DNA of 64,000 nucleotides from Cryomorphaceae bacterium (GTDB lineage: Bacteria; Bacteroidota; Bacteroidia; Flavobacteriales_D; Sanyastnellaceae), in contig WGNM01000001.1 in NCBI GenBank assembly GCA_016124575.1, positions 1 through 64,000 of the forward strand, read 5' to 3'. Within the stretch, counting starts at the first letter, position 1. Every line of letters starts with the position of its first letter. Shown here piece by piece: positions 42,115 through 52,439 of the stretch. Under the pieces are notes generated by a model, which saw nothing but the letters and a program-made list of their open reading frames with translations, had not been told where the DNA came from and searched no databases. The position numbers were made by a program, and so were the translations under genes.

Positions 42115-43494
42115 CTATTTATCGAGCAAGGTAGAGGCGAATTTAACGAATTCATCAATGTCGGCTTTGGTTGTCGCCAAACCAACAGATAAACGGATCG
42201 CACCTCTCATTTTCCCTAAAAAAGCGATCATATCGTAGTAATCGCCTTTATCTCTGCTCGTGTAATAGCGCGCCAATTCGTCGGTTGAAACACAATTGTT
42301 TACTTCATCGATCCCCGGATTGCAAAAACATCCGCCCCGAAGCGAAATCATTCGAGAACTGGCCATGGCCTCTATCTCTTCAAATGGATGCGCTGCGCCT
42401 GTGTGATTGTATAAATTCAAAATGATATTGCCTCCGCGGTCTTTGCGATTGATCGGACCGAAAATGCGGACAAGTTCATTTCCATTTTGGTGCTTTAAAT
42501 TCAACAGTGAATCGATCAAATACGCTGTCAATGAAGCGACTCTCTCATTCAACCGCTGCATCCCAATGCCTTCCATAAAATCCAATCCACGCTCAATGGC
42601 AGGGATTTCGAGGTAGTTCACTGTTCCATTTTCAAAACGCTCATGGTTGTTTGCCAAATAGTGATTGTCGACGTTTACCGACACCAATGACACCGTGCCA
42701 CCTGCAAACCATCGCTTGTGGAGCTTCGAAAACTTGTCTTTACGAACCAACAAACATCCAATGCCTGTCGGAAAACCAAATATTTTATAAAACGAAACCG
42801 ACACAAAATCGGGTTTATAAACACTCAAATCGAGTTGTGAGGTTGGCACATAGGCAGCAGCATCGAGCAAGACATCCCAGCCGGCATTTTGGAATTTTTC
42901 GATGTAGTCTAATGGGTGGCGGACACCTGAAACGTTCGATTGAGCCGGGTAAGCAAACAATTTATTCTTCGCACTGGTTTCTTTTTCTAGCGCGTCATTT
43001 AAAAATTGCTCATTCAAACTGAGGTCTTCATAATTCAATGGCGAATACACAAACCTTCCGCCCTTGTTCTTGCAATACTCACGAATTCCGTTCACAGAGT
43101 TGTGATTGTCTGAACTCAACATCAAAAAACCATCTTCCTCAAAAGGATAGTTCTCGCCAACAATGTGCAACGCCCCGCTGGCATTGGCAGTGAAAATAAC
43201 AACGTAATCACTGGCATTGAAGAACTTCGAAACCGCTTTCCTTGCCGACTCTACATACTTTGTCGAAAGCCTACTGGTAGGATTCATGGAATGCGGATTA
43301 CCGAAAACATTGGACTTTAAATAGTCAAAATGCTTTACTACAAGGGATTCCGGATAAAGATTTCCTCCTGTATAATCGAGGTAGACATGCTTTTCTTTCG
43401 CTAGACGAGAGAACTCACGCTTGCGCAAATTCTCAAAAAAATCATCTTCATAAAGCGTTTCAGACGACTTTCGAAATTTCATTAATAATCCCAT
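42115..43494 (-). CDS. class V aminotransferase (cysteine-desulfurase/MOCOS-like)
   Basis: A 459-residue PLP enzyme of aminotransferase class V. It has YLDYTGGNLYPESLVVKHF (like the N-terminal domain of molybdenum-cofactor sulfurase), NPHSMNPTS, SDNHNSVNGIREY, the PLP lysine in VSFYKIFGFPTGIG and a C-terminal RGGCFCNPGIDE loop with cysteines at the position of the catalytic cysteine of desulfurases. It probably acts on cysteine or a related amino acid; IscS/SufS identity is not supported. The MOSC domain of full MOCOS is absent. A TATCTTTG box lies about 42 nt upstream. Confidence 0.82.
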   Translation of the reverse strand: MGLLMKFRKSSETLYEDDFFENLRKREFSRLAKEKHVYLDYTGGNLYPESLVVKHFDYLKSNVFGNPHSMNPTSRLSTKYVESARKAVSKFFNASDYVVIFTANASGALHIVGENYPFEEDGFLMLSSDNHNSVNGIREYCKNKGGRFVYSPLNYEDLSLNEQFLNDALEKETSAKNKLFAYPAQSNVSGVRHPLDYIEKFQNAGWDVLLDAAAYVPTSQLDLSVYKPDFVSVSFYKIFGFPTGIGCLLVRKDKFSKLHKRWFAGGTVSLVSVNVDNHYLANNHERFENGTVNYLEIPAIERGLDFMEGIGMQRLNERVASLTAYLIDSLLNLKHQNGNELVRIFGPINRKDRGGNIILNLYNHTGAAHPFEEIEAMASSRMISLRGGCFCNPGIDEVNNCVSTDELARYYTSRDKGDYYDMIAFLGKMRGAIRLSVGLATTKADIDEFVKFASTLLDK

Positions 43495-43536
43495 AGTGCA
43501 TCGCAGAGAATCATTGACTCTGCTTCATTGGCTTAA

Positions 43537-43544
43537 CAAAGATA
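43537..43544 (-). promoter_or_regulatory. -7 promoter box of the class V aminotransferase gene
   Basis: TATCTTTG on the minus strand (perfect TAnnTTTG), leaving a leader of about 38 nt, unlike the leaderless genes nearby. Confidence 0.5.
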
Positions 43545-43619
43545 ATTTTTGTCTACTCATATCGAAAACCTAAATTCAATAATTCTCCCCCTGAAGGCCG
43601 TCACTAACTGCTGAATTTC

Positions 43620-43627
43620 TATCTTCG
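43620..43627 (+). promoter_or_regulatory. -7 promoter box, leaderless start of the sixA-like gene
   Basis: TATCTTCG, one mismatch to TAnnTTTG, ends 4 nt before the ATG at 43632. Confidence 0.5.
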
Positions 43628-43631
43628 AAAT

Positions 43632-44135
43632 ATGGAACGCACGCTCTACTTGATTCGTCATGCGAAATCTTCTTGGGATGATGAAACACAACGTGATTTC
43701 GATCGGGTACTGAACCAACGCGGGTTGCGCGATGCACCAGCTATGGCTAAAAAACACGCCGATTCTGGTACAAAAATCGACCTCATCATCAGCTCGCCTG
43801 CTATGCGGGCATTTACCACTTCTAAGTTTTATGCGCATGCACACGGCATGGATGTGGAACAAATTGATCTTCAGGAATCAATCTACAATGCCGGTGTGAT
43901 GCAGCTTTTAGAGGTTGTAAAAAACATTGATGACAGACATGCATGTGTGCTGCTTTTCGGACATAACCCAGGCATCAGCACGCTGGTTGGTTTGCTGAGC
44001 GGCGAATCTGTATCGATGCCAACAAATGGTGTTGCCGAATTGAAAATGGAAATCGAGCATTGGAAAGATGCCGACTCGTATTGCGCTGAACTTTTATCTT
44101 TCGATTACCCAAAAAACCACATAGAACTTCGATGA
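43632..44135 (+). CDS. SixA-type histidine phosphatase
   Basis: A 167-residue histidine-phosphatase-superfamily protein. The catalytic RHAK (residues 9-12) opens the protein, with DFDRVLNQRGLRDAPAMA following as in SixA. The second histidine is in LLFGHNPGIS. SixA proteins remove phosphate from phosphohistidine of phosphotransfer proteins in E. coli; in Bacteroidota the substrate is unknown. It overlaps the AI-2E permease gene by 4 bp (ATGA). Confidence 0.88.
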   Translation: MERTLYLIRHAKSSWDDETQRDFDRVLNQRGLRDAPAMAKKHADSGTKIDLIISSPAMRAFTTSKFYAHAHGMDVEQIDLQESIYNAGVMQLLEVVKNIDDRHACVLLFGHNPGISTLVGLLSGESVSMPTNGVAELKMEIEHWKDADSYCAELLSFDYPKNHIELR

Positions 44136-45226
44136 ATCAAGGTATTAAACTTGCTTTAGGCATATTGGGCGCCGTGCTGTTCATCTGGGGCATGTGGTAC
44201 TTCAGCTCTATCGTGGCATACATCCTGGTTGCTGCCGTTGTATCGTTGATAGGCAGACCGGTGACAAATTTTCTCTTGCGTATCAAAATCAAAGGTAAAA
44301 GCATTCCAAATAGTGTAGCTGCTTTGCTTACACTGCTCGGATTAGGGGCCTCTGCAGCCCTTTTACTCGCTCTCTTCGCTCCGCTGATAATAAAGGAAGT
44401 AGAGGTTTTGAGCGTTGTCGACTACAAAAAAGTAGGCGAAAAACTTAGTATACAAATTCAAGGTAGCCTGCAATTTCTGTCGCAAGTAAACCTCAGTGGC
44501 GACGATCGGAGCAATGAAGCATTTCTAATTGCTCAAGTGCAAGAGGTTATTTCCGCTGACGGACTTCGTCAATTGGTGAACAATATCTTCAGTGTCGTCG
44601 GCAATGCATTTGTTGCCCTCTTCTCCATTGTCTTCATCTCTTTTTTCCTCTTAAAAGACAGTGAGCTATTGCGAAAGGTAGTTTTGATGGCTACACCAGA
44701 TGATTATATGGATAAAGTTGACCACATCATGCACCGGACATCGCAACTGCTATCGCGGTATTTCGTTGGTCTCATCGTTCAAATATCCATCGTTACCTTG
44801 CTGATCGCATTGGGATTGTATGTAATTGGCATTCCCAACGCTTTGTTGATTGGTTTCCTTGCTGGTTTAGTCAACCTCATTCCCTATGTAGGTCCGCTAA
44901 TTGGCGCTTTCATCGGCATGTTTATCGCAACTACGCTGAATTTGGACCTCGATGTAACGCGTGAATTGGTGCCTATGCTGCTAAAGGTTGCAGCCGTATT
45001 CTTATCGGTACAACTGCTCGACAACCTCGTGATCCAGCCTTTTATATTCTCCAATTCCATCAATGCGCATCCGCTGGAAATTTTCTTGGTGATCTCACTT
45101 GCTGGAACCTTGGCCGGCATCGCCGGGATGGTGTTGGCTGTTCCTGCCTACTCCTTTTTCAGGATTGTAGCACGTGAGTTTCTATCAGAATTCAAACTCA
45201 TTCGCGGATTAACTAAGAATGCATGA
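44132..45226 (+). CDS. AI-2E family transporter (TqsA-like permease)
   Basis: A 364-residue membrane protein with about eight hydrophobic segments in the AI-2E (DUF20) arrangement. Two helices lie at the start (LGILGAVLFIWGMWYFSSIVAYI), then a long loop, then LFSIVFISFFLLKDSELLRK and the conserved PYVGPLIGAFIG and LLDNLVIQPFIFSNSINAHPL segments. The family includes autoinducer-2 exporters and Na+/H+ antiporters; the substrate cannot be assigned. Translationally coupled to the SixA-like gene. Confidence 0.9.
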   Translation: MNQGIKLALGILGAVLFIWGMWYFSSIVAYILVAAVVSLIGRPVTNFLLRIKIKGKSIPNSVAALLTLLGLGASAALLLALFAPLIIKEVEVLSVVDYKKVGEKLSIQIQGSLQFLSQVNLSGDDRSNEAFLIAQVQEVISADGLRQLVNNIFSVVGNAFVALFSIVFISFFLLKDSELLRKVVLMATPDDYMDKVDHIMHRTSQLLSRYFVGLIVQISIVTLLIALGLYVIGIPNALLIGFLAGLVNLIPYVGPLIGAFIGMFIATTLNLDLDVTRELVPMLLKVAAVFLSVQLLDNLVIQPFIFSNSINAHPLEIFLVISLAGTLAGIAGMVLAVPAYSFFRIVAREFLSEFKLIRGLTKNA

Positions 45227-45324
45227 TCATCCGGCGACAGCCGAAATGCATTGCCCGAAAACTGATTTTTGAATGTTTTTTCATTTTCTTTTCAAAAGGT
45301 AGCTCGCGGTCGTAAAAGTTAACG

Positions 45325-45332
45325 TAGTTTTG
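45325..45332 (+). promoter_or_regulatory. -7 promoter box of pyrG
   Basis: TAGTTTTG, a perfect TAnnTTTG match, leaving a leader of about 25 nt before the ATG at 45362. Confidence 0.5.
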
Positions 45333-45361
45333 ACTCCCGTATCGTTACTGATCGCGGGACC

Positions 45362-46987
45362 ATGAATCACTCTACAAAGTACGTCTTTGTCACCGGAGGT
45401 GTTACCTCCAGTTTGGGCAAAGGAATCATCTCGGCCTCACTGGCCAAACTTCTTCAAACCCGAGGATTTCGGGTGACCATCCAAAAACTCGACCCGTATA
45501 TCAACGTCGACCCTGGAACACTAAACCCCTATGAACACGGTGAATGTTACGTTACCGACGACGGTGCCGAAACAGACTTAGACCTTGGTCACTACGAACG
45601 TTTTTTGAACGTCCCTACCTCTCAAGCGAACAACATAACAACCGGAAGAATTTACCAATCGGTTATCAATAAGGAGCGCAAGGGAGAATACCTCGGGAAG
45701 ACAGTTCAGATTATTCCGCATATCACCGACGAAATTAAAAGGTGCATTCACATTCTCGGGTCCAAAAGCGATTTCGACTTTGTGATCACAGAGATTGGCG
45801 GCACTGTGGGCGACATTGAATCGTTGCCATACATTGAAGCTGTGCGCCAAATGAAATGGGAAAAACCAAACGATGTTTTGGTGGTTCACCTCACACTCAT
45901 TCCATACCTATCCGCCGCAGGCGAATTGAAGACAAAACCAACGCAACACAGTGTAAAACAGTTGCTTGAATTCGGTGTCCAACCCGATATTTTGGTTTGT
46001 CGCACCGAGCATGAACTTACACCGGCTGTCAGAACCAAAGTAGCACGCTTTTGCAACGTAGCTGCCAACGCTGTTATCCAAAGCATCGACGCAGAAACCA
46101 TTTACGACGTTCCAATTTTGATGCTGGAAGAGAAATTTGACGAGGTGGTGCTCGAAAAATTGGGCATAAAAAGCAAGAAAAAGCCTGATCTGAAAAAATG
46201 GATCAACTTTTTGGAACGCTACAAAAACCCAAATCACACCGTTCGAATTGGATTGGTTGGAAAATATGTAGAACTCAAAGACAGCTACAAATCAATTGCT
46301 GAAGCCTTTAACCACGCGGGCGCTGCCAACGAGGTGAAAGTTGAGATTGAATGGCTACATAGCGAAAACATAAATGAACGAAACGTCGCTGATTACCTGA
46401 AAGATTTGGATGGCGTTTTGGTAGCACCTGGATTTGGTTCTCGTGGCATTGATGGAAAGATTGAAACGATCAAGTTTGCTCGTGAAAACAACATTCCTTT
46501 TTTCGGTATTTGCTTGGGTATGCAGTGCGCCGTTATCGAGTTCGCTCGCAATGTTCTGAACATGCCAGAGGCGCATTCAACAGAAATCAAAGAGTATACG
46601 CCCTACCCTGTTATCAGCCTCATGGCTGAACAAAAATCAATCACCAACCTGGGTGGAACCATGCGTTTGGGGTCGTACCCGTGTAAGTTGAAGAAAGAGA
46701 GTCATGCGGCCAAAGCGTACGGACAAGAAATGATTGAGGAGCGTCACCGTCACCGCTTTGAATTCAACAACGACTACCTTGCTCAGTATGAAGCAGCCGG
46801 AATGGTTGCCACGGGAATGAACCCAGAGAGCAATTTGGTTGAGATTGTTGAGCTTAAAGGACATCCTTGGTTTGTTGGAGCGCAGTTTCACCCAGAATAC
46901 AAGAGTACGGTAGACAAGCCTCACCCACTTTTTGTTGCCTTTGTGAAAGCAGCCAAGAAGAAAGCAATTTCTAAAGAAGCGAAATAA
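45362..46987 (+). CDS. pyrG: CTP synthase
   Basis: CTP synthase (UTP + ATP + glutamine to CTP) of 541 residues, the usual length. The synthetase domain opens with [26 protein letters not shown] (P-loop) and has [30 protein letters not shown] and [13 protein letters not shown]. The glutamine-amidotransferase domain has VAPGFGSRG, the nucleophile Cys in [12 protein letters not shown] and the His-Glu pair in QFHPEYKS. All key motifs are present. It ends 3 bp before an opposing gene. Confidence 0.98.
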   Translation: MNHSTKYVFVTGGVTSSLGKGIISASLAKLLQTRGFRVTIQKLDPYINVDPGTLNPYEHGECYVTDDGAETDLDLGHYERFLNVPTSQANNITTGRIYQSVINKERKGEYLGKTVQIIPHITDEIKRCIHILGSKSDFDFVITEIGGTVGDIESLPYIEAVRQMKWEKPNDVLVVHLTLIPYLSAAGELKTKPTQHSVKQLLEFGVQPDILVCRTEHELTPAVRTKVARFCNVAANAVIQSIDAETIYDVPILMLEEKFDEVVLEKLGIKSKKKPDLKKWINFLERYKNPNHTVRIGLVGKYVELKDSYKSIAEAFNHAGAANEVKVEIEWLHSENINERNVADYLKDLDGVLVAPGFGSRGIDGKIETIKFARENNIPFFGICLGMQCAVIEFARNVLNMPEAHSTEIKEYTPYPVISLMAEQKSITNLGGTMRLGSYPCKLKKESHAAKAYGQEMIEERHRHRFEFNNDYLAQYEAAGMVATGMNPESNLVEIVELKGHPWFVGAQFHPEYKSTVDKPHPLFVAFVKAAKKKAISKEAK

Positions 46988-46990
46988 GAT

Positions 46991-47299
46991 CTACTCTTGA
47001 TCGAGTACTTCTTCTTGCCAGGTGTTTTGTGGTGCAGATTTCTTTAATCCTTGCAGCACGAGCATTGCTACTCCTGCCCCAATTCCAACAGATATTACAA
47101 CCGACATTATGCTCCAACCCAAATTGTCGGGAGCAAAGGTTTGAACAATCATTGGGGCAATGAAAAATGCAGAAATGTAGGTCGGCACAAGGTAAGCGCA
47201 CGCACCTATCAACTGCCACAACCAGGTTTTCTGCTTGTACTGAATCGCTGCCTTTTTATAGGTTCTGATGATCCAGATGACCAAAAGTATTTCGAGCAT
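46991..47299 (-). CDS. small hydrophobic membrane protein
   Basis: A 102-residue protein with three predicted membrane segments (start LEILLVIWIIRTYKKA, YLVPTYISAFFIAPMIV, IMSVVISVGIGAGVAMLVL) and a charged C-terminus. I do not recognise a family. It follows the O-antigen ligase gene by 2 bp and may be cotranscribed with it. Confidence 0.6.
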   Translation of the reverse strand: MLEILLVIWIIRTYKKAAIQYKQKTWLWQLIGACAYLVPTYISAFFIAPMIVQTFAPDNLGWSIMSVVISVGIGAGVAMLVLQGLKKSAPQNTWQEEVLDQE

Positions 47300-47301
47300 A
47301 G

Positions 47302-48540
47302 CTATTTAGGTAAAGATCTTACAAAGAAACAAAAGAAAAACCCGAAGAATACAACTCCAGACTGCACTTCGAGGAAGGATTCAAAAAGCATGTTTAACCC
47401 CAACAAAAGCAGGAATGAAAAGAAAAGGAAATCGCGATGGCGAAGCGCTATGCGGAATCCTGCAACCATGATGACGATCAATAAGATCATACCCAGCCAG
47501 CCAAACTCAACACCCGACTGTAAAAACTGATTGTGGGGGTTTAGTTCTTTCTTATAGGCATACGTCTCTCCGTCTTCCAGATAATGTTCTTTTAAAACAT
47601 TCGTTACATCTCCCGTACCCACACCCATTGGATGCTCAATCATAACTTCTAATGCTGTTTGCCAAGCTACAATTCGTCCTCCAGATGATGATGTCGCCTT
47701 CAATTCCTCCCCTGCATTATTCTCGGGTTGATTCAACGTTGTTACCTCTTCCAACCGGCGTTGAGCATTTGGAGAAAACAAGACTACACCGGCAAACAAG
47801 GCGCCATTCAGCAGTAAATAAACAAGCCCTTGCATCGATCGCTTCCTGCGTAGCAGCAACAAAGTGACCAAAAGCAATGCAAGTAGTGCACACAAATACC
47901 CTGCTTTCGATGAAAGTAGTGCGATATGCAATACCAGCAAAGCAGCGGTTATGTGATGCACCCAAGGCTTACCCAGGGCAAACATATGACGGGAGTACAT
48001 TCGTCCGAGAACTACAAGGCCAAACGCCATATAAGTAGCCAAATATGTGGGATGAAAAAACCAAGCGAGCTTGTCGTAATAGAAAGCACCAACATCGCCG
48101 GTTTCATAGAATATCCATCCTGCACGGCCCAAACTGATGCCGGTGAAAAGCAGACAACCCCAGACGAAGGAGAGTAAGACATTGAAGCGCTGGCGGATTT
48201 CAATGTTGGGTTGTAAGGCCCACATCAATGGAAAAAGCAACAAAGAAACTTTGATTTCCATGTTAAACAACGCGGCTGCGCTATCATTGCTCCACCAAAA
48301 CCACAAAAAATTGAAGAGATAATACAACGCAATAAGGCCAAAAACAGAAAACCCATCGCCAGCTTTCGTCTCTCCCGCGTGTATTTGTCGGCGCCGCTCA
48401 GCAAACATAAAAAACGATGCCAACACCCACAGTCCAATAATAGGTGGAACCAATTTCTTACTCACAGGCAGAAGCAAAGCTATTGCTGCAGTAAGATAGC
48501 CATGAATGGATGCAACGGATTGGTAGAGCCTTGTTTTCAA
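47302..48540 (-). CDS. O-antigen ligase/polymerase family protein
   Basis: A 412-residue polytopic membrane protein (about 11 helices) of the WaaL/Wzy_C family. The large periplasmic loop contains VGTGDVTNVLKEHY and KKELNPHNQFLQSGVEFGWLG, where the conserved Arg/His-Asn-Gln signature of ligases lies. It transfers or polymerises lipid-linked glycan. A GT2 gene lies directly upstream with no gap, which suggests a shared surface-glycan pathway. Confidence 0.86.
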   Translation of the reverse strand: MKTRLYQSVASIHGYLTAAIALLLPVSKKLVPPIIGLWVLASFFMFAERRRQIHAGETKAGDGFSVFGLIALYYLFNFLWFWWSNDSAAALFNMEIKVSLLLFPLMWALQPNIEIRQRFNVLLSFVWGCLLFTGISLGRAGWIFYETGDVGAFYYDKLAWFFHPTYLATYMAFGLVVLGRMYSRHMFALGKPWVHHITAALLVLHIALLSSKAGYLCALLALLLVTLLLLRRKRSMQGLVYLLLNGALFAGVVLFSPNAQRRLEEVTTLNQPENNAGEELKATSSSGGRIVAWQTALEVMIEHPMGVGTGDVTNVLKEHYLEDGETYAYKKELNPHNQFLQSGVEFGWLGMILLIVIMVAGFRIALRHRDFLFFSFLLLLGLNMLFESFLEVQSGVVFFGFFFCFFVRSLPK

Positions 48541-49560
48541 CTAGCGCGTGGTTTCAAGCCGAGACGAGCGCGGCTTAAGTCGCAAGATAGCAAACCGAAC
48601 GATACCCTCGAGATATCCGAGGCCATAGCTTACATGTAAAATGAAAAATGCCAACACCACACCTCCCAGCAAGGCCGAAGTTGTCCGCGCTGCCATAGCT
48701 GCCCCCATAGCAACCAAAAACCATACGACCAGTGCACTTGCGAAAACACTCCAGAAAAAAGGAAACACAAAACCCAACAAAATCAATGAGAGCATACTAA
48801 AAACAAATATTGCTGGTACCAATTGCCTGACAGTTGTTACTGTCTTGTGCTTCATATTGACAAACACCTTCCAATACCCGTATTGGCGGTATTGCTTAAA
48901 CAGTTTCTCGTAGCTGCCTCTGACAAAATACTTTGAACGTATGCTCGGGTCGAACCAGATCTTGTCGCCCCCAGCTAAAATGCGATAATTGAACTCATCG
49001 TCTTGATTGCGTACCAAATCAGCATCAAACAAGCCTACTTTGTCAAAAATTTCTCTTCGGTAGGCGCCAAAAGCAACTGTATCGACATATCCCGGTTGTC
49101 CGCCAGTTCGAAAACGCACATTCCCCACCCCAAAAGGTGACGACATCGCTTTGGCTATAATTTCAGCACTGCGGTTTTCATTGACATGTTCTAAAATACC
49201 ACCTGTGCAAGCCACCTCAAGGTGTTCATTGAGCACTTTGATGCAGTTGGATACAAAATCAGGATAGATTTCCGCATGAGCCCCTAATATAATTACCACA
49301 TCGCTATCTGAAGCCTGTATCCCCGTGTTCAATGCTTGCGGTGTATGTCTATCAGGGTTATCGAGCATTCTCACCCTACTCCATCGCTCGTTCCAACTGC
49401 CTAATACCTCGCGCGTCTTATCTGTGCTGCGACCGTCAGCAACAAAAACATCAATAAGTTCCAAAGGGTAATCTTGTGCGAAGATGGAAGCAAGGCATTT
49501 TCCAATATACAATTCCTCATTGTAGCAAGGAATGACTACTGATACTCTAGTTTTATGCAT
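48541..49560 (-). CDS. glycosyltransferase family 2 with membrane domain (ExoA-like)
   Basis: A 339-residue GT2 enzyme. It has VSVVIPCYNEELYIGKCL, VFVADGRSTDKTRE, the DxD-like VIILGAHAEIYP, the QDDEFNYRILAGG acceptor motif, and two to three C-terminal transmembrane helices. The layout resembles ExoA of succinoglycan synthesis. It abuts the O-antigen ligase gene and has a perfect -7 box 5 nt before the ATG. Substrates are unknown. Confidence 0.87.
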   Translation of the reverse strand: MHKTRVSVVIPCYNEELYIGKCLASIFAQDYPLELIDVFVADGRSTDKTREVLGSWNERWSRVRMLDNPDRHTPQALNTGIQASDSDVVIILGAHAEIYPDFVSNCIKVLNEHLEVACTGGILEHVNENRSAEIIAKAMSSPFGVGNVRFRTGGQPGYVDTVAFGAYRREIFDKVGLFDADLVRNQDDEFNYRILAGGDKIWFDPSIRSKYFVRGSYEKLFKQYRQYGYWKVFVNMKHKTVTTVRQLVPAIFVFSMLSLILLGFVFPFFWSVFASALVVWFLVAMGAAMAARTTSALLGGVVLAFFILHVSYGLGYLEGIVRFAILRLKPRSSRLETTR

Positions 49561-49565
49561 AGTGC

Positions 49566-49573
49566 CAAATTTA
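49566..49573 (-). promoter_or_regulatory. -7 promoter box, near-leaderless start of the GT2 gene
   Basis: TAAATTTG on the minus strand (perfect TAnnTTTG), 5 nt before the ATG at 49560. Confidence 0.6.
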
Positions 49574-49704
49574 GGAAACTGACAGCGAAAGCCTACACAT
49601 CTTCTAGCTAAAATCTTTCACTGTCATCAGTTGAAAACGGACAGACAACTCATGTATCGGTAAGGTAAAAGAAGACATCACACACCACACCTAAACTTTT
49701 ATCT

Positions 49705-51318
49705 ATGTTCAGATTAATAATTTCGCTCTTATTGAGCGCAATAGCCTTTCATGGGCTGGGTCAGCAATTCAACGCTGTTGTTGCCACATCATCCATGGAT
49801 TTTCTAACCTCAGGCCTCGAATTGGAAAATGGAAACTTAATCATCGGAGGATTCACCAGCGGCACAGGAGAAACAGGAAATGATATTTTGCTAATCCGCA
49901 TGAATCATTTGGGCGAACGTGTTTGGACAAAATCGCTTGCATCACCAGGCGAAGACCTGATCAATACCCTTCAAGCGTACGACAGTGAACATTTTTTATA
50001 CGCTGGCATTATAGACACTGAGACAGCTGGTAGTGAGGGTGCTTTTGGCATGTTAGATATTGATGGAAACTTTGTTTGGCAGATTGCCATCGGTGGAAAT
50101 TCAAATGAAGAAGTAACAGATTTCACCGTTTGCTCCGATGGCAATATGTTCATCGCAGGAAATACCACATCGTACGGTGAAGGAGATCAAGATGTATTTA
50201 TTGCGTTAATAGATGCTACCGGACATCTAGAATGGTCGAAGGTATTTGGCACTCCCATGTATGAAAAAGTGCTGGGCACAACGTGCGATCTAGATGGTAA
50301 CTTTTACATCTGGGGCCATCAAAACGGAAGTGAGACAAGCGGTTACGATACATTCATCATGAAATTCGACGCCAACGGCGACGAAGTATGGAACAAGCAC
50401 TTCTCTTTGCAATCGAATGAATTGGCGTGGGACATACTGCTCACTCCCAATGGTGATTTGCTTTTGAGCGGAGATACCAATAGCAGCGGTGAAGGACAAA
50501 ATGATATTTTCCTTATCCGCATGAATACCGACGGTGATGTCTTGTGGTCGAAAACATTCGGTAGTTACGCAAGTGAGCATGGTACGACTATTTGCAAAAT
50601 GAAAAACGACATGTATATGATAACCGGGGGCACCGGAAGCTTCGGAAGCGGTGGACTCGATTACCTTGCAATGTATGTCAACGACAATGGCGATTTGAAG
50701 TATGCCAGCGCCATTGGTGGTGAGATAAAAGATATTTCAGTAGGCGCCTTCAAAACCAAAGACGGAGGAGCGGTGCTTTTAGGCAACACGCGTAGTTTTG
50801 GTGAAGGATACACAAGTGGATATATGGTGAAAATAAATAACTCAGGTAGAAGCGCCTGCAATACCGCATTTTCAACAGATTTCCAATCACATTCTGTGGA
50901 GTTCAATATAGGAAATGCCGGCTTGGCAGAAAGAGGAGAGGGCATTGTTGTTGGCCTCGCCGCATTTCCGAACCCCACTATTGTCGGTGTAGGTTATACC
51001 ATTTTGTGCGATGACCAAATAGAGGGCGTATCGCCATCTGCTGTGGCCGATACTGAACATGCAGAATTTAATAGAATCCGCCTGCAACCAAACCCTTCTA
51101 ACGGCTACGTAAAGGCATACATCAACTTGCAAGAAAAAGAATCTGGAAAACTAGAGGTCTTTAACCTTGAAGGACGATTGGTGCAGTTTCATGTGTTCAG
51201 CTCCGCAATGAACGGAGAAGTGCGCGCAATTCAACTGCAACCACTCTCACGCGGTGTGTACCTCACCCGCTTGTCTATTGGTAATGCGATTGAAACCAAG
51301 AAGTTGATTGTGGAATAG
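49705..51318 (+). CDS. T9SS-secreted beta-propeller-like protein
   Basis: A 537-residue secreted protein with signal peptide (about 1-19, FHGLGQ). Residues 25-390 form about seven repeats of roughly 50 residues built on GGFTSGTGETGNDILLIRMN, where 'gE..ndifliriN.dGdvlWsK.fG' recurs, like SBBP/Kelch-like propellers. The C-terminal ~80 residues form a T9SS sorting domain (LQPNPSNGYVKAYI through LSRGVYLTRLSIG). The ligand is unknown. Confidence 0.82.
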   Translation: MFRLIISLLLSAIAFHGLGQQFNAVVATSSMDFLTSGLELENGNLIIGGFTSGTGETGNDILLIRMNHLGERVWTKSLASPGEDLINTLQAYDSEHFLYAGIIDTETAGSEGAFGMLDIDGNFVWQIAIGGNSNEEVTDFTVCSDGNMFIAGNTTSYGEGDQDVFIALIDATGHLEWSKVFGTPMYEKVLGTTCDLDGNFYIWGHQNGSETSGYDTFIMKFDANGDEVWNKHFSLQSNELAWDILLTPNGDLLLSGDTNSSGEGQNDIFLIRMNTDGDVLWSKTFGSYASEHGTTICKMKNDMYMITGGTGSFGSGGLDYLAMYVNDNGDLKYASAIGGEIKDISVGAFKTKDGGAVLLGNTRSFGEGYTSGYMVKINNSGRSACNTAFSTDFQSHSVEFNIGNAGLAERGEGIVVGLAAFPNPTIVGVGYTILCDDQIEGVSPSAVADTEHAEFNRIRLQPNPSNGYVKAYINLQEKESGKLEVFNLEGRLVQFHVFSSAMNGEVRAIQLQPLSRGVYLTRLSIGNAIETKKLIVE

Positions 51319-51401
51319 GGTGTTTAGGCAGTTGCCTGAGGCTCTCGAAGGCAACCACTTTTCAATTTTTCTTTCCTACCTTCACCACTCTCCCTCAAGC
51401 A

Positions 51402-52439
51402 ATGCGTTTTCACGATTTAAAATACCTTGCTGCCTACATCGTCCCGATGCTGGTTTTTTGCGGTATCAACTTCGGTGGTTGGTGGTCGTTTGCAGGTGTC
51501 GGATTTGCATTTGTAATCGTACCGCTGCTAGAACCTCTGTTTCGCGCTTCTGCAGACAACGATTTAGAACCTGAAAAAAATAGAAAAGGGACGATAGCTT
51601 TCTTTGATCTGCTCCTGTTTGTGAATATTCCAATAATTTATGGATCTGTGGGGTGGTTCGGTCATCGTTTGGCAAGTGATTGTTATTCCACAAGTGAAAC
51701 CATCGGCTTGGTGCTTTCCTTAGCTACGCTCATTGGAGCAAGCGGAATTAATGTCGCTCACGAATTAGGCCACCGCTCTTCTTCTTTCGCCCAGCTTGGC
51801 GCGAAATTGCTGCTGCTGCCAGCGCTGTACATGCACTTTTTTGTTGAGCACAACCGTGGACATCACCGACATGTAGCCACACCCCTCGATCCGGCATCCG
51901 CCGTGCAAGGCGAAATGCTTTATATGTTTTGGATTAAATCGGTTTTCGGTTCCTATATCTCCGCGTGGAAGATTCAAATGCTTCTACTCAAAACGAAAAA
52001 TAAAAATTTCTTTAGCTCGGAAAATGAAATGCTGGCGTTTCTGTTTATTACCGTTGCTTACCTCTTTACCTTATTTTTACTTTTTGGGTTTGGCGGACTG
52101 CTAGCCATAGCCGCTGCGGGAATTGGTGGATTCTTGCTTTTAGAAACCATCAACTACATTGAACATTACGGTTTGCGAAGAAAACAAGTAGATGGTGGGA
52201 AATATGAACGCGTGATGCCGAAACATTCGTGGAATTCGAATCACCATTTCGGACGGATTATGCTGTATGAATTGACCCGACACTCCGATCACCATTACCG
52301 TGCTTCGAAGCAATACCAATTGCTCGACCATCACCAAGAATCGCCGCAATTGCCTTTCGGGTATCCTACCGCGATGTTGGCATCGCTCTTCCCTCCGCTG
52401 TGGTTCAGCATCATGAATAAGCGAATCCCGAAAAATTAA
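51402..52439 (+). CDS. alkB: alkane 1-monooxygenase (AlkB-like)
   Basis: A 345-residue integral-membrane non-heme di-iron hydroxylase. The histidine boxes are HELGH (120-124), EHNRGHHRH (149-157), NYIEHYGL and the terminal LTRHSDHHYRASK. This is the full AlkB signature, including the NYxEHYG line that separates AlkB from fatty-acid desaturases. It hydroxylates terminal methyl groups of n-alkanes or similar hydrocarbons using rubredoxin-delivered electrons; no rubredoxin gene is adjacent. It ends exactly where the opposing DinB-like gene ends. Confidence 0.9.
   Translation: MRFHDLKYLAAYIVPMLVFCGINFGGWWSFAGVGFAFVIVPLLEPLFRASADNDLEPEKNRKGTIAFFDLLLFVNIPIIYGSVGWFGHRLASDCYSTSETIGLVLSLATLIGASGINVAHELGHRSSSFAQLGAKLLLLPALYMHFFVEHNRGHHRHVATPLDPASAVQGEMLYMFWIKSVFGSYISAWKIQMLLLKTKNKNFFSSENEMLAFLFITVAYLFTLFLLFGFGGLLAIAAAGIGGFLLLETINYIEHYGLRRKQVDGGKYERVMPKHSWNSNHHFGRIMLYELTRHSDHHYRASKQYQLLDHHQESPQLPFGYPTAMLASLFPPLWFSIMNKRIPKN

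Noticed and set aside
42115-43494. Assignment as IscS/SufS cysteine desulfurase
   Set aside because: The N-terminal YLDYTGGNLYP and overall layout resemble MOCOS-type class V enzymes, and no Fe-S assembly genes are adjacent.
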